Below are positions 43,478 through 54,339 of a stretch of DNA of 64,000 bases, one piece after another. Below the pieces are notes generated by a model, which did not search any database, was not told the origin of the DNA, and worked only from the letters and a program-made list of their open reading frames with translations. This stretch comes from Rotaria macrura. Taxonomy: Eukaryota > Rotifera > Eurotatoria > Philodinida > Philodinidae. The position numbers and the translations under genes were made by a program. Location of the stretch: assembly GCA_900239685.1 (NCBI GenBank), contig OENT01000106.1:124001-188000 (forward strand), read 5' to 3'. Numbering within the stretch: the first letter of the stretch is position 1; every line of letters begins with the position of its first letter.

Positions 43478-45383
43478 TTACACGCAACCCAGTAATAGCA
43501 GACGACGTGCTTTTATACAGTAATCATTTATATTATGTATATGATGTTCGCTCTGTTTCTGTTCAAATTTTACCACAGCAAAATGACTTTGTTGCATTGT
43601 ATCTTTTGTGTCACCGAGTTCAAGTTCTCCCGATAATATATAACCATCAGATATGTCATCGTCAGTTACCTGTGATGATAAAACAAGACGAAAATAAGCA
43701 TCTGAACGACGTTGAAATTGTCCAGTTATTTCTAAACGACCATTACCCAAACATTTCATATGACCTCTAAAAAATGTAAAAACATTTTTCAATTTATCAT
43801 TTCAATAGTAGTCATAATAAATATTCATAAGAGAAAAAGAAATTTGCTAGTTATATTTATGTTAATAGACTGAATTCGTTATTATTCAATGCAGAGACAC
43901 GATTTTTAATTCTTTGATTATTGTATTATATTCTAGTTTATTACGGCGTATATCTCGATGTCAATGTTCTGTAGACAAGCGTAAATAAACAATAAATTGG
44001 AGTCCCACAGTTTATTACGCGGCTGTTATTGGTATGCTATTCCATGATCTTTGATGATATGAGCCGTCTCGTCTAGTCATGAAGACGTTCTTGCTCTTCT
44101 TTTTTCCCTACGTAATATCAAACTCATTAAACCTCCTAGTTCACAGCATGTTAATGCCTACTTCCTGTGTTCGTCAGTCTATAGCATTTTTCATTAATAA
44201 ATTGCAACATGAAATATAGAAGAAAGATGAAAATTGACCATCACTCTTATTTCCTTTTCTCTTTCCGAATGCATGAACATTTACACAATTGCGAGACGAA
44301 ATCAAATTAGTCATCAAGCAGAAAATGTACTGCTGTTGTTCACATTTGTAATGTGATTAATCGACAACGAAATAATAAGACGCGCTTTCATTATTTAGTC
44401 GCTGATCATTTTAGTAGAAATAAATATTCTTCTGTCTCAATCTAGTGTATAAGCTATTCTTCCATTAGACATGGAGATTCTGTGGAAATGTCGAAAAAAA
44501 AAATCTTTATCTCTTTTTCAATTCCCATATGAAAAACTATGGAATACGATTGTCTGTCAATCACACTTGCATGCGTTATGTATGGAACATGTAATGTCAT
44601 ATAATCGTATTTGTACTTGAAGAGAAAAAAACTGATGATTATTCTCATACTCTACATGTTACTGTCATTATGCATAAATATATGACAGAAGAATCGACCT
44701 CGCTCTATTCTCACCGATGTAATACGCGCGCATGTTGCCTGTCACACATACATACAATGTCGAGTAATGCGACTAATTATAGTTCTTCTCGAGACTCACA
44801 TACATATACAGATGGAAATCATCAATAAATTGGAAGGTTCGCCATACTATCGAATGGTCAATTAAATACATTACATATGTATGACAAGCCATCATATAGA
44901 TATTGAAAATTATGAGTACATCATCATTTTTTGCAAGAAACTTTGGTTAACGCAAAATTTCTCTCTATTCATCTCTTTCGTAAGTGTTCGTTCTCATAAA
45001 TAATATTTTCCGCATTTTTAAAATGAAAAGAAAATGTGCTATGATTGCTTCGAGTATGAAACACACAGATGATTGTGCTCCGTTTTTTCCCTTCAGTTCA
45101 TTATATAATCTGATTATTAGAGGCTTAGTGTACTAAAAAAAGATAACAACAATTTACTTGGTGATACTTGTTCGATGACCTAGTTGTTCAATAATTTGAC
45201 ATTTTGTTTTCGACCACCATACTGTTTTAATTGTCCAATGTGAAATCAGCGCTGGCTTTGCCCAGCTTTCGTAAGCATATAAACGAATTTTCGTTCGACG
45301 TTGCTCACCGATTTCACGTAATAATTTACGTCCACATTGACCACGGCTTTCTTCGTAATAGAACGAATCGGTCAATTTCATTC
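43478..45383 (-). CDS. Unrecognised protein, two exons seen
   Basis: Two exons, 45383-45158 and 43766-43478, join in phase (2+1) across a 1.39-kb intron and end at a stop. From the ATG at 45381 this gives 170 residues. The first exon follows TTTGTCAG, so 5' exons, coding or untranslated, may lie upstream; I could not find them. The protein is not low-complexity: MKLTDSFYYEESRGQCGRKL, TKIRLYAYESWAKPALISHW, then after the junction CLGNGRLEITGQFQRRSDAY and FRLVLSSQVTDDD. Mixed aromatic and charged composition with clean splice signals argues for a real, conserved gene. There is no obvious signal peptide or membrane helix. A donor (CACAG|GTAACT) occurs inside exon 2, so a further downstream exon is an alternative. 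I do not recognise the family. Confidence 0.6.
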
Positions 45384-45649
45384 CTGACAAACAATAAGTA
45401 TATCAAATGCAAACATTTTTCTGATAACAGTCTTTCTTTGTTTTTCGTTAACTACATATCTCTGTATACGTACTTAATACAGTGAATGATGACAACCCGA
45501 TAATGTCTGTATATTCGATATAATAAAACTTAGTAAAGAAAAAAAAAATAATCACAACAAGAACGACGACGTGTATCTCTTGTGCGAGTAACAACACTAA
45601 AAGAAGATAAACGAGCGAGAGGGCATGAGAGAAGTACTCGTTTTTCTTG

Positions 45650-45696
<47 letters not shown>

Positions 45697-48600
45697 TCGT
45701 TTGTTGATGAAACAAAGAAAGAAGACGATCCGTTGAATAGTAATATTATTTTTCTTTTTCTCATACTAGTATTGCAAGAGAAAATGAACAATTTTTCTTA
45801 AGGCAACAAAAATAGAAGAAAGAAAAGAAGTTCTATAGTGCTGGTTCATTTTGTCAGAATATCGTGTTCTCTTTTATTTTTTATTTAAAGAATGCCATTT
45901 CTTTCTCTTTCTATTAAGCTTGAAGGCATAGAAAATCAATTTCCCTTTGTCTCTATTCCACTGTTACACATGAAGCTGAGAAGTAATGAAGGAGACAGCA
46001 GATAGTCTAACAACAAACTAGTCTATCTTTGTTTGAGACACCCGTCGTTGATTAGTACTTTGTACTATACAATGTACATAAAGCCATCCGATTTCATTAT
46101 GCAAATACATAGTGATTACTATGAGGGTACATTGGTCACCATGTGGTCACATCAGTATTGATTGATGCTGAGTATCTAATATAAGAGTCACATTAGCAGT
46201 AGGGCACTCACAACATTCAACATTTGTTCATATAAACCAGTGGATTATATAAGATATAGTAATAATATAGAATACAACTGCAGGTGTTGAGTTATGTTAC
46301 TAGGGATAAGAAATGAATGCAAAAGAAATAACAATGTATATATATATAAATCTCATTCGCTAAGCTGAGTTATATGAAAGATCATCGAATTAATCGAGCA
46401 TGAAACATCAGTCAATGATTGATGTTGTATCGAAATAAGAAAAAGAATCCTTGTAGAATATTGCATTAATTACGTCAATAGTTGGCACATCTAAGGTTCT
46501 TTTTTAATAATTGTTGTGCAATGTAAATAAAAACCTTTCAACAAGAACACTGGTGCATGAAGATAATATGAAAATACAAGACATGTTTCTCGAGTAATAA
46601 TCGAAAAGTAGATGAAAGGAGATGGAATTATTACTGTGATTCGTCTTATTTTTATTTTTTGAACCCAACATATGTCATTACAATGTCGTCGGACATCTTG
46701 AATTTATCGTGAATAGTCTATGACTCGAATATATAAGTGTATTAATATATAAATGTTAATTAAAAAGAAAAGAGGCGCAAGAAATAATCTAAAAAGTGGT
46801 TTTCTACTGTCATCAAAGGTAACATAACTTCTAGACTATATGCTCATAAAAAAGGTTTATTAGTGAGAGTGGTACATGATTATTCTTGTTTCATGGCAAT
46901 AAACGTTTTGTATTATTTATAGATCGGCACTGATTCTTGTAGAGCCTGAAACAAAGATGTTCTCTAGCTATTTTGAAATGAGTTGGCTGATTAAGTATAT
47001 AATCAATGTGTTGAAAATAATGAATTGAATGAAAACAATCATACACAGGTATTAAACAACTTAAATCTCCATCGATATCTTCACTTGTCTATATATAAAT
47101 GCCGAACTAACTTGTATTAGTCTAAATAAAAAATGAAACGTAAATCTTTAAACATTGTCTCTGATAATTTCGAAAATAACAAAGATCATATTTTTGGTCA
47201 ATTATAAAACAGATCAAATTGATTTTTAATATGTAAGGAAATTAAATTTCAAACAATCGCTGAATTTTTCTTCCATTGAACGGCGATGCTGCATTGCCTA
47301 CTAAGTAAAGATTGTCTGTTTTTTCTCATTTATCATGGCTATTTTTATGTAAGATATAATGCGTATATAACCACTGACTATTTATATTTTCATAGCTCTT
47401 GCGTTTATATATTGACGAACTATTGAGATTCTTGTGAAAGAATGATATATGGATCTATTCAAGTAACAGAATAATAATATTTCTTTTCCCATATCGTTGC
47501 CGAATTTATAGCACTGGTTTAAGGTTTACCTTTTAAATGAACAAAAATATCCTCTTTTCATGGGCTGTCATTGTGAATCAAAACGTTAAAGTAGTCAGAT
47601 GCATGTGATGATGAAAATTCTAACTGTTGTATATTTTTCTTTGTCTGTATTAAACGAAACGCAACGAAAAGAAAGAAATAATGTCTTTGTTTACAATGTA
47701 CTGAACTTGCGAAACGATGCACGTTGGTTGCAATTTAAAATAAATTTTATAACATCACTCGTACGCATGATATTATGCAAACGTTCTAATGAAACATCTA
47801 TCTAATAATTCCCATTTGATGTTTATAAAATATTTTATCACATTGATGCTCATCAAACAAAATTAATGAATTGAGATTTTGAAGAAATCCATAGCTGCAA
47901 TATGTTTTTGATAAGGTTGCTTGACTCAAAAGTTTGCATCACCTTTCTTCTTGTGTAAACTTTATCGTAAGTGAGACTTTGGTTCTTCATAATCATCAGT
48001 CAATGTTTTAAGAGCATCAGTGCAAAGATGATCGTCTACAAACGAATCAAATTTTGAATTTTGTGACATCTATTAATTTATGATGTGTTTCTATTGGCAC
48101 AATTACTTTTAGTTAGTGTAAATTGGGGGACGTACCTACGCCTTTTCGGGACACGGGAGGTGCAGGTAGAGCGAGTGGGGCGCTATCTTCATATAGATTA
48201 CATTTTCCCATTTTTAGAAGCAAATTTCAAAAGCAGGGAAGAACTACACCCCACCCCTCGGTGCATCCCTGAGAAATAAATACTTTTAAAACCAGTATAT
48301 TTTGATGTCATATTCTTACGGGTGGAAAACGAGTTAAAGTTTCGTCCTATAAATATTTTAATTTCACAGTTATTCGAAACTGTACTGTATGAAATTCATA
48401 TATGCTGGGTCACTAAATTCCAAAAGCCGAATGGCGACGTGACATCAGTAAATTTGGGAAGAAGTGAGGCGTTACGCCCCAGCCTAGCAGTGCCATAATA
48501 TCTTTAATACTATATCTACTATTTTTTTTCTGCTGTATGGCACTCTTTTAGTAATATCTATTTCAACTAAACTGACAACATATATTATATGATACAGCTT

Positions 48601-48985
48601 TATAGATCAATTGATTATATCGACGAAAGCGAACTGAAAATAATTTGCTATTACATCTGTAATAGTGATCTGTTTTATGCATCGAAAGTTCTTTCGAAGA
48701 AGAAACTGGTGAATTACTCAGTTACTTAAGCACATAAGGAATTGAAATTTTAAGGAGTAAGAATTTGTCGACCGAATTCCTTCTGAAAAAATCGAGTGAT
48801 GTTTTCATATTGTGAACGATGAAAATCGTAAATATATATATAGACTAGTAGACTGTCTACTAAAATTTTACAAATAGCAAAGCTAGCAAATCTGCTGATC
48901 GACCTCAATATGTTCTACAGATAATTCGATTGTATTCTAAAAAAGAAGGAAAGAGATTCAGACTTTAAGTGTGTGATATGTGCAC

Positions 48986-49205
48986 CCAGGTTGATAAATA
49001 CAGTTATACATAATGTCACCGTCACTTAATCGTATACTGCCGTTTACGTGCTGTATGAAGTCGTGAAAGACTCGTATTGTTCTGTAATCTAGGAGCACAG
49101 TAATACAGTGCCGTATTATCAATGTAAATGGCCGTAGCCTCACTATATTACGACCCGTTTACATGTCGTAAACGGCCGTATACTGACCGTATCGATCGAC
49201 CTGTG
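48986..49205. mobile_element. CCAGGTCGA-type TIR element, copy 1
   Basis: The left end is CCAGGTTGATAAATACAG and the reversed right end CACAGGTCGATCGATACGG. Both arms carry GTATAC/CGTTTACG motifs (ATCGTATACTGCCGTTTACG near the left, CAGTATACGGCCGTTTACG reversed from the right). The element is about 220 bp with no coding capacity. Target duplications are not clear. Confidence 0.6.
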
Positions 49206-49507
49206 TATGCTAACTAAATGATAAGAGACAGAAAAAATAGTGAATTACTATAATTTATTGAATTTTGAGTTGTTTTTCTCCCATGAAATGAGGGCGAAAA
49301 TTGTTGTTCTTGAATCTTTGATCTTGACATCCATCATAACTGGTGACATTTTTTGATTTTAGATGTCGAATGACGATTTTTCTGAATTTATTGACGCTCG
49401 ACATCGACACTGAAACACTTGCGGAGGCAATTATTAGAGCTTATAGCAGAATATAAATTATACGCTTAGAGGACTAAGGACATGAAAGATGTACAGATAA
49501 TATAGAT

Positions 49508-49841
49508 CAGAGCTCCGTGGGACGACCAAAACGTCGCCCCGCCTAATTTTTATTTTTCAGTCCCGTGTCCCGTCCCGTCCCGTCCCGCGTCCCGTCTGAC
49601 AGGGTTTACCAAAAATTTCCGAACTGTTTCATTAGTAAAGCACTACTCTTTGTGACTTGAAATGGTTGAGTCAGCTGTTTTGACCGAAAGCGACACTTCT
49701 CTGATGAAAAGTCACAAAAAATAATTGTTTTTCAGCTAAAAACACGAAGAAAATATTCCTTACGGGACGCAGAACGAATCCAAAATTCGTTCCGTCCTGT
49801 CCCGTTTCCCGCCGCCCTCTGTCCCATCCCGCGGGGCTCTG
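49508..49841. mobile_element. hAT-like MITE with 8-bp target duplication
   Basis: This 334-bp element starts CAGAGCTCCGTGGGACG and, reversed from the right, CAGAGCCCCGCGGGATGGGA. It is flanked on both sides by an identical ATATAGAT (49500-49507 and 49842-49849). CAGAG-type ends with 8-bp duplications are the hallmark of hAT transposons. Near both ends it carries runs of CCCGT/GGGAC units (GTCCCGTCCCGTCCCGTCCC at 49569). No transposase is present, so it is non-autonomous. The perfect duplication points to a fairly recent insertion. Confidence 0.85.
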
Positions 49842-50962
49842 ATATAGATGATACATTGGGTATAGGAATGATATAGTGAATATGCCAAGGATACGCAGAA
49901 ATGCTGAGGACACGCAATATATGCAGAGAGAATAAAAACTGTAGAGAGATTAGTTTTTTCTTGTGACCATCGACTATTCACTAATTTTGTTCTTTCAAGT
50001 GCGTACGAGCAGTTCTTTTCTTTTCTCTTCTTGTCCTGGTATCATGTGCTCAATGAAATCAAATCCTTTCAGTGGTGGGTGAGTGACGGTCACGCAACAT
50101 AACTGTACATAAAAACTTCTTTCGAAAAGTAATTATTAACAATATTTCCTTAAGTTTTATCATTTTCTATACTGCATAGAAGAACGAAAGTGGAAAATAT
50201 CTAGAAAAACTTATCAACCATAAATATACGTCATTTTATTTTTATTAACACATCGCATATAAAAATTCGACATAAATTCTTCTGACGTATTGTTGTATGT
50301 ACAAAACGAGTGGAATCAATAGAAAATAAAATTCTAAGACTTTCCACCGAAGAAAATTCTTATTTATTTGGTTCCTAGATACTAAAGTCAGTATTTTACG
50401 AGAAAAGACCTTTAACGGCCTTTTTCTTTTCAGCACTGCAGTTTAAGGACTGTGTCGATCACATGGATATGTTATCAAAGTTTTATTGATTCACGAGAAA
50501 ATTTTAGATGTGTTAGTAAGCGTGTTATTGTTTTCAGTCCATTAGTGTGGATTTCAAGTATCTTTGATAAAAATTTATAAATCGTATGTCATTTTGAGAC
50601 CTTTGAAGCGTCACTTACCTTGATTGAAGACTAAGTAAAGTCTCAAAACGCTGGTGTTTAACATCTGTGCTGTTCTTACAGATAGCGCTTTCGGTTTGCA
50701 AAAGTGTAAAAATCTGATTTTTAGGTCTTCCGACCTAAAATTCCCAATTTTGCGAGAGAAACATTTTCGGAGAAAAGTTCATAGTGTTTGACTAGAAGTT
50801 TATTTTTTTCCAAGTGAATCTTCTGGTGTAGTCCGAGGCTTTTTTAAGAAGCCAAAAGCTGGCTTTGAAACATGGAAAGCTTTGCTTAGTGAGTCAGAGT
50901 ATTTAGCGCTGTTGAGGAAACGACCAGCTGATTTTTCATGAGCTTAGCGGAAGCGGTCAGAT

Positions 50963-51250
50963 CTGGGTCGTGTCCTGTACCGATGAGAAAGTTGTTTGAT
51001 TCGTTACCGGTATCCGTTCCGGAAACGGTCGGATTAGGACCGTATACGGTCCGGGCTTGGAAACGGTCTTTTCTGTCGACGGAACCTGCGTAGGAAACTG
51101 GAACCGTATCCGTGGATACGTTCCAGTGCCCGTAATCGGTGGGAAGTAAAGCCGAAACCGGAAGCCGGAACTGATTTCGGAAACCGGCTTCCGGAAATCA
51201 TGGGAATAACACTGGATCCGGCCAGTTCCCGCCGTACGTCTTCGACCTGG
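50963..51250. mobile_element. CCAGGTCGA-type TIR element, copy 2
   Basis: The right end is TCGACCTGG (51242-51250); the left end CTGGGTCGTGTCC is a weaker match to its reverse. Inside are dense palindromic motifs (ACCGTATACGGTCC, GGAACCG, CCGGAA) and a GC content far above the surroundings. I group it with the other CCAGGTCGA-ended elements, with less certainty about the left boundary. Confidence 0.45.
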
Positions 51251-52522
51251 GCATAGAAGCTGAATTCCGTCGCATGGAAAAATCCTTTGATACTTTATGT
51301 GCATGTTTCATACATTTGCACTTCATATTTTTAGTTTGAAAAAGTGAAGATATATTTACCTTACAGTGAACATGTGCCTGAGTTTCACTGAATGAATGTA
51401 TTTCATTTTACCTTTGGTTAGCTGAAATTTACCACTTTTTACAACTGGTAGCACTATAAATGTCAATGAAACGTTTGCTTCTCGACAAAGTTGTGCATCT
51501 GATCAGTCCATGTTTACTTTGAAAACCAAACAGAATTGAGTTGGTCTTTAAAATGCTCCAACTGAATTTATCTGAAATCTCATAAGTCGCATATTTTCTC
51601 ATCGCGATGAAGTTTTTCCAGAAATATATTGAAGGTAATAATTATGACAGTAACTGGTAGATGGGCCGTCAAATGATTGTGACAAGAGAGTCTATCTTCG
51701 AAGCGTGAAACTGTCGACTATTTTTGAAAAATTTTAATTATATCTATGCTTAATTTTTTCATCGAAGACAAATGAAATTCGATTGAAGTTAACATTAGAA
51801 AACTCATCTCTTTTGTGTACTCTTCTTGAAATTTTGAATAGTAAATTTAAGATGGCTTAAATTTAGTACGTGAACTCGACTTCAACTGTGCATCGATGTT
51901 ACCTTTCTCCATTAGAGCATATTTCGTTACAAATATGTTTATGGTTGCATGCAAACGTTTCTGACAGGATTCAACTAAGAATTTCGGAGATCTGATCAAG
52001 GTGCCAGGGTTTCTGAACTCAATGCGAATTGGGACTTCTAAACTCAATTAAAAAGAAGAGGTTTTCAGAAACTAAAACAGCTCAATTATATCAGAGACTT
52101 GTAGAATATGCTCCTCGCCCAAGATATCTGAGAAACCAGAGAGCTCAGGAACATCTCTGAAACCGGAGATATCTGGGAAACAAGGAAAGCCTGGGACATC
52201 TGGGGAACCAGGGAACTTAGAGATACATGGGAAACAGGGAACTCGGGCACATCTTGGAGATCGGGAATTCTGGGAAACCAGGGATATGATGGAAACCAGG
52301 AACACCTGGAAAACAAGGGATATCTAGGAAATCAGTATGTCTGTGTGGCATGGGTGTTCGCGTAAGTGCTATCAATGACAGTGGGTTGCATTTAATGGGA
52401 TCGTTTTTTCCATCCATAGCCGACCGGAATTCCCACCACCACTCGCACCCACTCTACCGCCCTAGCCCACACCCCCAAAAAGCCAGCCGGCCTGCACATC
52501 CACATCCATCCCAATCTTTAGG

Positions 52523-52607
52523 CTATTACCCATTTCAAAAAAGAAGGCCGATGGATACAGCTATAATAGCTGTATCCATCGGCCTTCTTTTTTGAAATGG
52601 ATAATAG
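52523..52607. repeat. Near-perfect 42-bp-arm hairpin
   Basis: The arms 52523-52564 and 52566-52607 are reverse complements with one mismatch (C at 52529 against the mate of T) around a single central A at 52565. The core reads GGCCGATGGATACAGCTAT on the left. It is directly visible in the sequence. It could be a small foldback element, a recombination product or a structured RNA; nothing discriminates. Confidence 0.9.
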
Positions 52608-52616
52608 TTCTTGAGT

Positions 52617-52846
52617 CTTTCACGACACCCTCACATAGCGTGATCCATTTTATATGTACACGGCTGCTACCACTCTTTTACCGCACCCATATGTGGTGAG
52701 AAAAGTTGCATGTTTAACCGACTCATACCGTCTTTCACCCGACCCACACCCAGCGGAACGCATTACATTTTTAGACGACTCCTTCAGTCTTTCACCGCAT
52801 CCACAACTGGCGAGATGCGGCACATTTCAACTGGACGAATTTTGTG
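52617..52846. repeat. Four-unit 57-bp tandem repeat
   Basis: Units begin CTTTCACGAC (52617), CTTTTACCGC (52675), CTTTCACCCG (52732) and CTTTCACCGC (52789), spaced 58, 57 and 57 bases. Units 2-4 share CGCA/GACCCA...GG.GA...CA.TTTnnAC.GACTC.T.. patterns. The repeat length is three times 19, and the plus strand stays open across units 2-4, giving a repeated LSPDPHPAERITFLDDSF-like block. Confidence 0.75.
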
Positions 52847-54339
52847 TTTCAGTACACTGACCAACACTTGATGGAACCCCACTCAACACAGTGCAGTGAA
52901 ACCCCTTCTAACAGAACGCACAAAGCTAACAATCAGAAACATCCACCTCAGTATTTTTATATTTTAATTAGATAATTACTGTCATTATATTTAAAAGGAT
53001 TGAATTGAATTTTCACGATAGTTCTTATGCTCATTTGGTTCAAATATCCTGTGAAGAGGAAATTACCATTGTATGGACAATATGGTTGTCATATTCAGTG
53101 GAACTGCGCTCAGTCTTCATCACGCCTCTTCATGTCTTTAAAATTAGTATCTTCCACCTATATCCTTAATTACCTTGATATCTTTGTGTTCTTCTGATTC
53201 TTTGATACCCTGCAGTTTCTTGATGTCTTTAATTTCGCTGAGTTTCTTGATACCAGATGTCCTACAGTTCCCTGGTACCCAAGCTATCCCTGCCTATTTG
53301 GCTTCTCAGATGTCCAAGGCTGCCCTGATTTTTCAGTCATCCCAAAGTTCCATGGTTTCACAGATATCCTGGGGGAGGCCGATATCCTACAGGTCACTGA
53401 TATCAGTTAGATGTTTAAGTTTTTTAGCACTTCTTATTATTAATTGATTTTTGAATTCCCAATTGCCATTGAGTTCCCAAACCCTGGGAACTTGGACACG
53501 TCTTTTTCCATCATAGAAGTGGAACATGTTTTTGTTGCTCATTGTGATGTTAAGTGGCTGTACTCAGTTAGTAATGCTTTTAAGAGATAGGCCACAAACG
53601 ATTGGATTCCTCACACATCCATTCCATATCATTGATGATCCTGGAACTGAAACACACCATTAATTGACTGATCCATTGGTAACATCTTTTTTCAGCGCAT
53701 ATATCAGTTAATCTTCAGAAACTGTTGCTGTTCTTAGTTTGATTTCTATTAAAAACTAGAAAAGCTCTATGATGTTAGCTTTGACACTACCAGTCATATT
53801 AACAGAATCCATCCATATTCTCCAAATCAACATTCGTATTGACACATGAACATCAAAACATGCGGCACCTTATACTTCATGCCCATATTGACAGAAGAAA
53901 AGTAAACAATGAATCGCATAAAATTGTTTCATTATCCATTGCTTCTCATGTAGAAAATGGCAAATCATATAATGGCATGCAGCAACTTAAATATTGAATA
54001 GACAAAGAAGCAAATTTGAGAACACAAAAACTAATGAACAGATCATTATCAATATCAATGGAACTTGTGTATCGCTTTTTATATGGAAGAGGAGCTGAGT
54101 TTAACATAGTAACTAGACGAAAAAACAGAAATATTAGTAATGCTTGAATGATAAGTTATTTTTTCGGTGATTGAGAAAAATGTAGAAAAGGTTAAGGGAT
54201 GAAAGTTCAACATTTATTGAGAAAAAAATAGACGATTTTTGAATGGATTCATCGTTTTCTAACATAACGTAGTTCTACTCAACAGACAATTACTATCAAC
54301 AAAGAGAAATAATGCGAAATAAATAAGTAAAAACCGAAG

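Larger units (their letters stand above)
51997..53494. mobile_element. ~1.5-kb composite element with long inverted repeats
   Basis: The left arm (from CAAGGTGCCAGGG at 51997) and the reversed right arm (ending 53494) align over roughly 250-300 bases. Left GGTGCCAGGGTTTCTGAACT pairs with right GTTCCCAGGGTTTGGGAACT. Left ACTTGTAGAATATGCTCCTC pairs with right ACCTGTAGGATATCGGCCTC, and both continue into GATATCTG.GAAACCA. The arms consist of degenerate GGAAACCAGGGAACnn units. Between them lie a C-rich segment, a 42-bp-arm hairpin and a 57-bp tandem array. No target duplication was recognised. Confidence 0.6.
45384..54339. other. Gene-free accessory stretch rich in DNA-element remnants
   Basis: About 9 kb with no recognised gene. 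45384-48100 is AT-rich with a (TC)n array at 45661-45691 and no clear structure. 48120-48270 is an isolated GC-rich patch (ACGCCTTTTCGGGACACGGG) without visible inverted ends, and 48420-48490 is a second (GAGGCGTTACGCCCCAGCC). From 48986 on come the elements listed separately: a CCAGGTCGA-ended element, an 8-bp-duplication element, another CCAGGTCGA-type element and a 1.5-kb long-inverted-repeat composite. 53500-54339 shows nothing distinct. Confidence 0.6.

Noticed and set aside
47599-48279. Two plus-strand frames of 64-68 codons
   Set aside because: No homology I recognise; the second runs through the isolated GC-rich patch. No start context or neighbouring exon supports them.
52086-52417. 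Three overlapping minus-strand frames with collagen-like PGFPDVPGF patterns
   Set aside because: They arise because the repeat unit of the inverted arm is open in several frames. The same pattern appears mirrored at 53175-53447, which marks it as repeat DNA.
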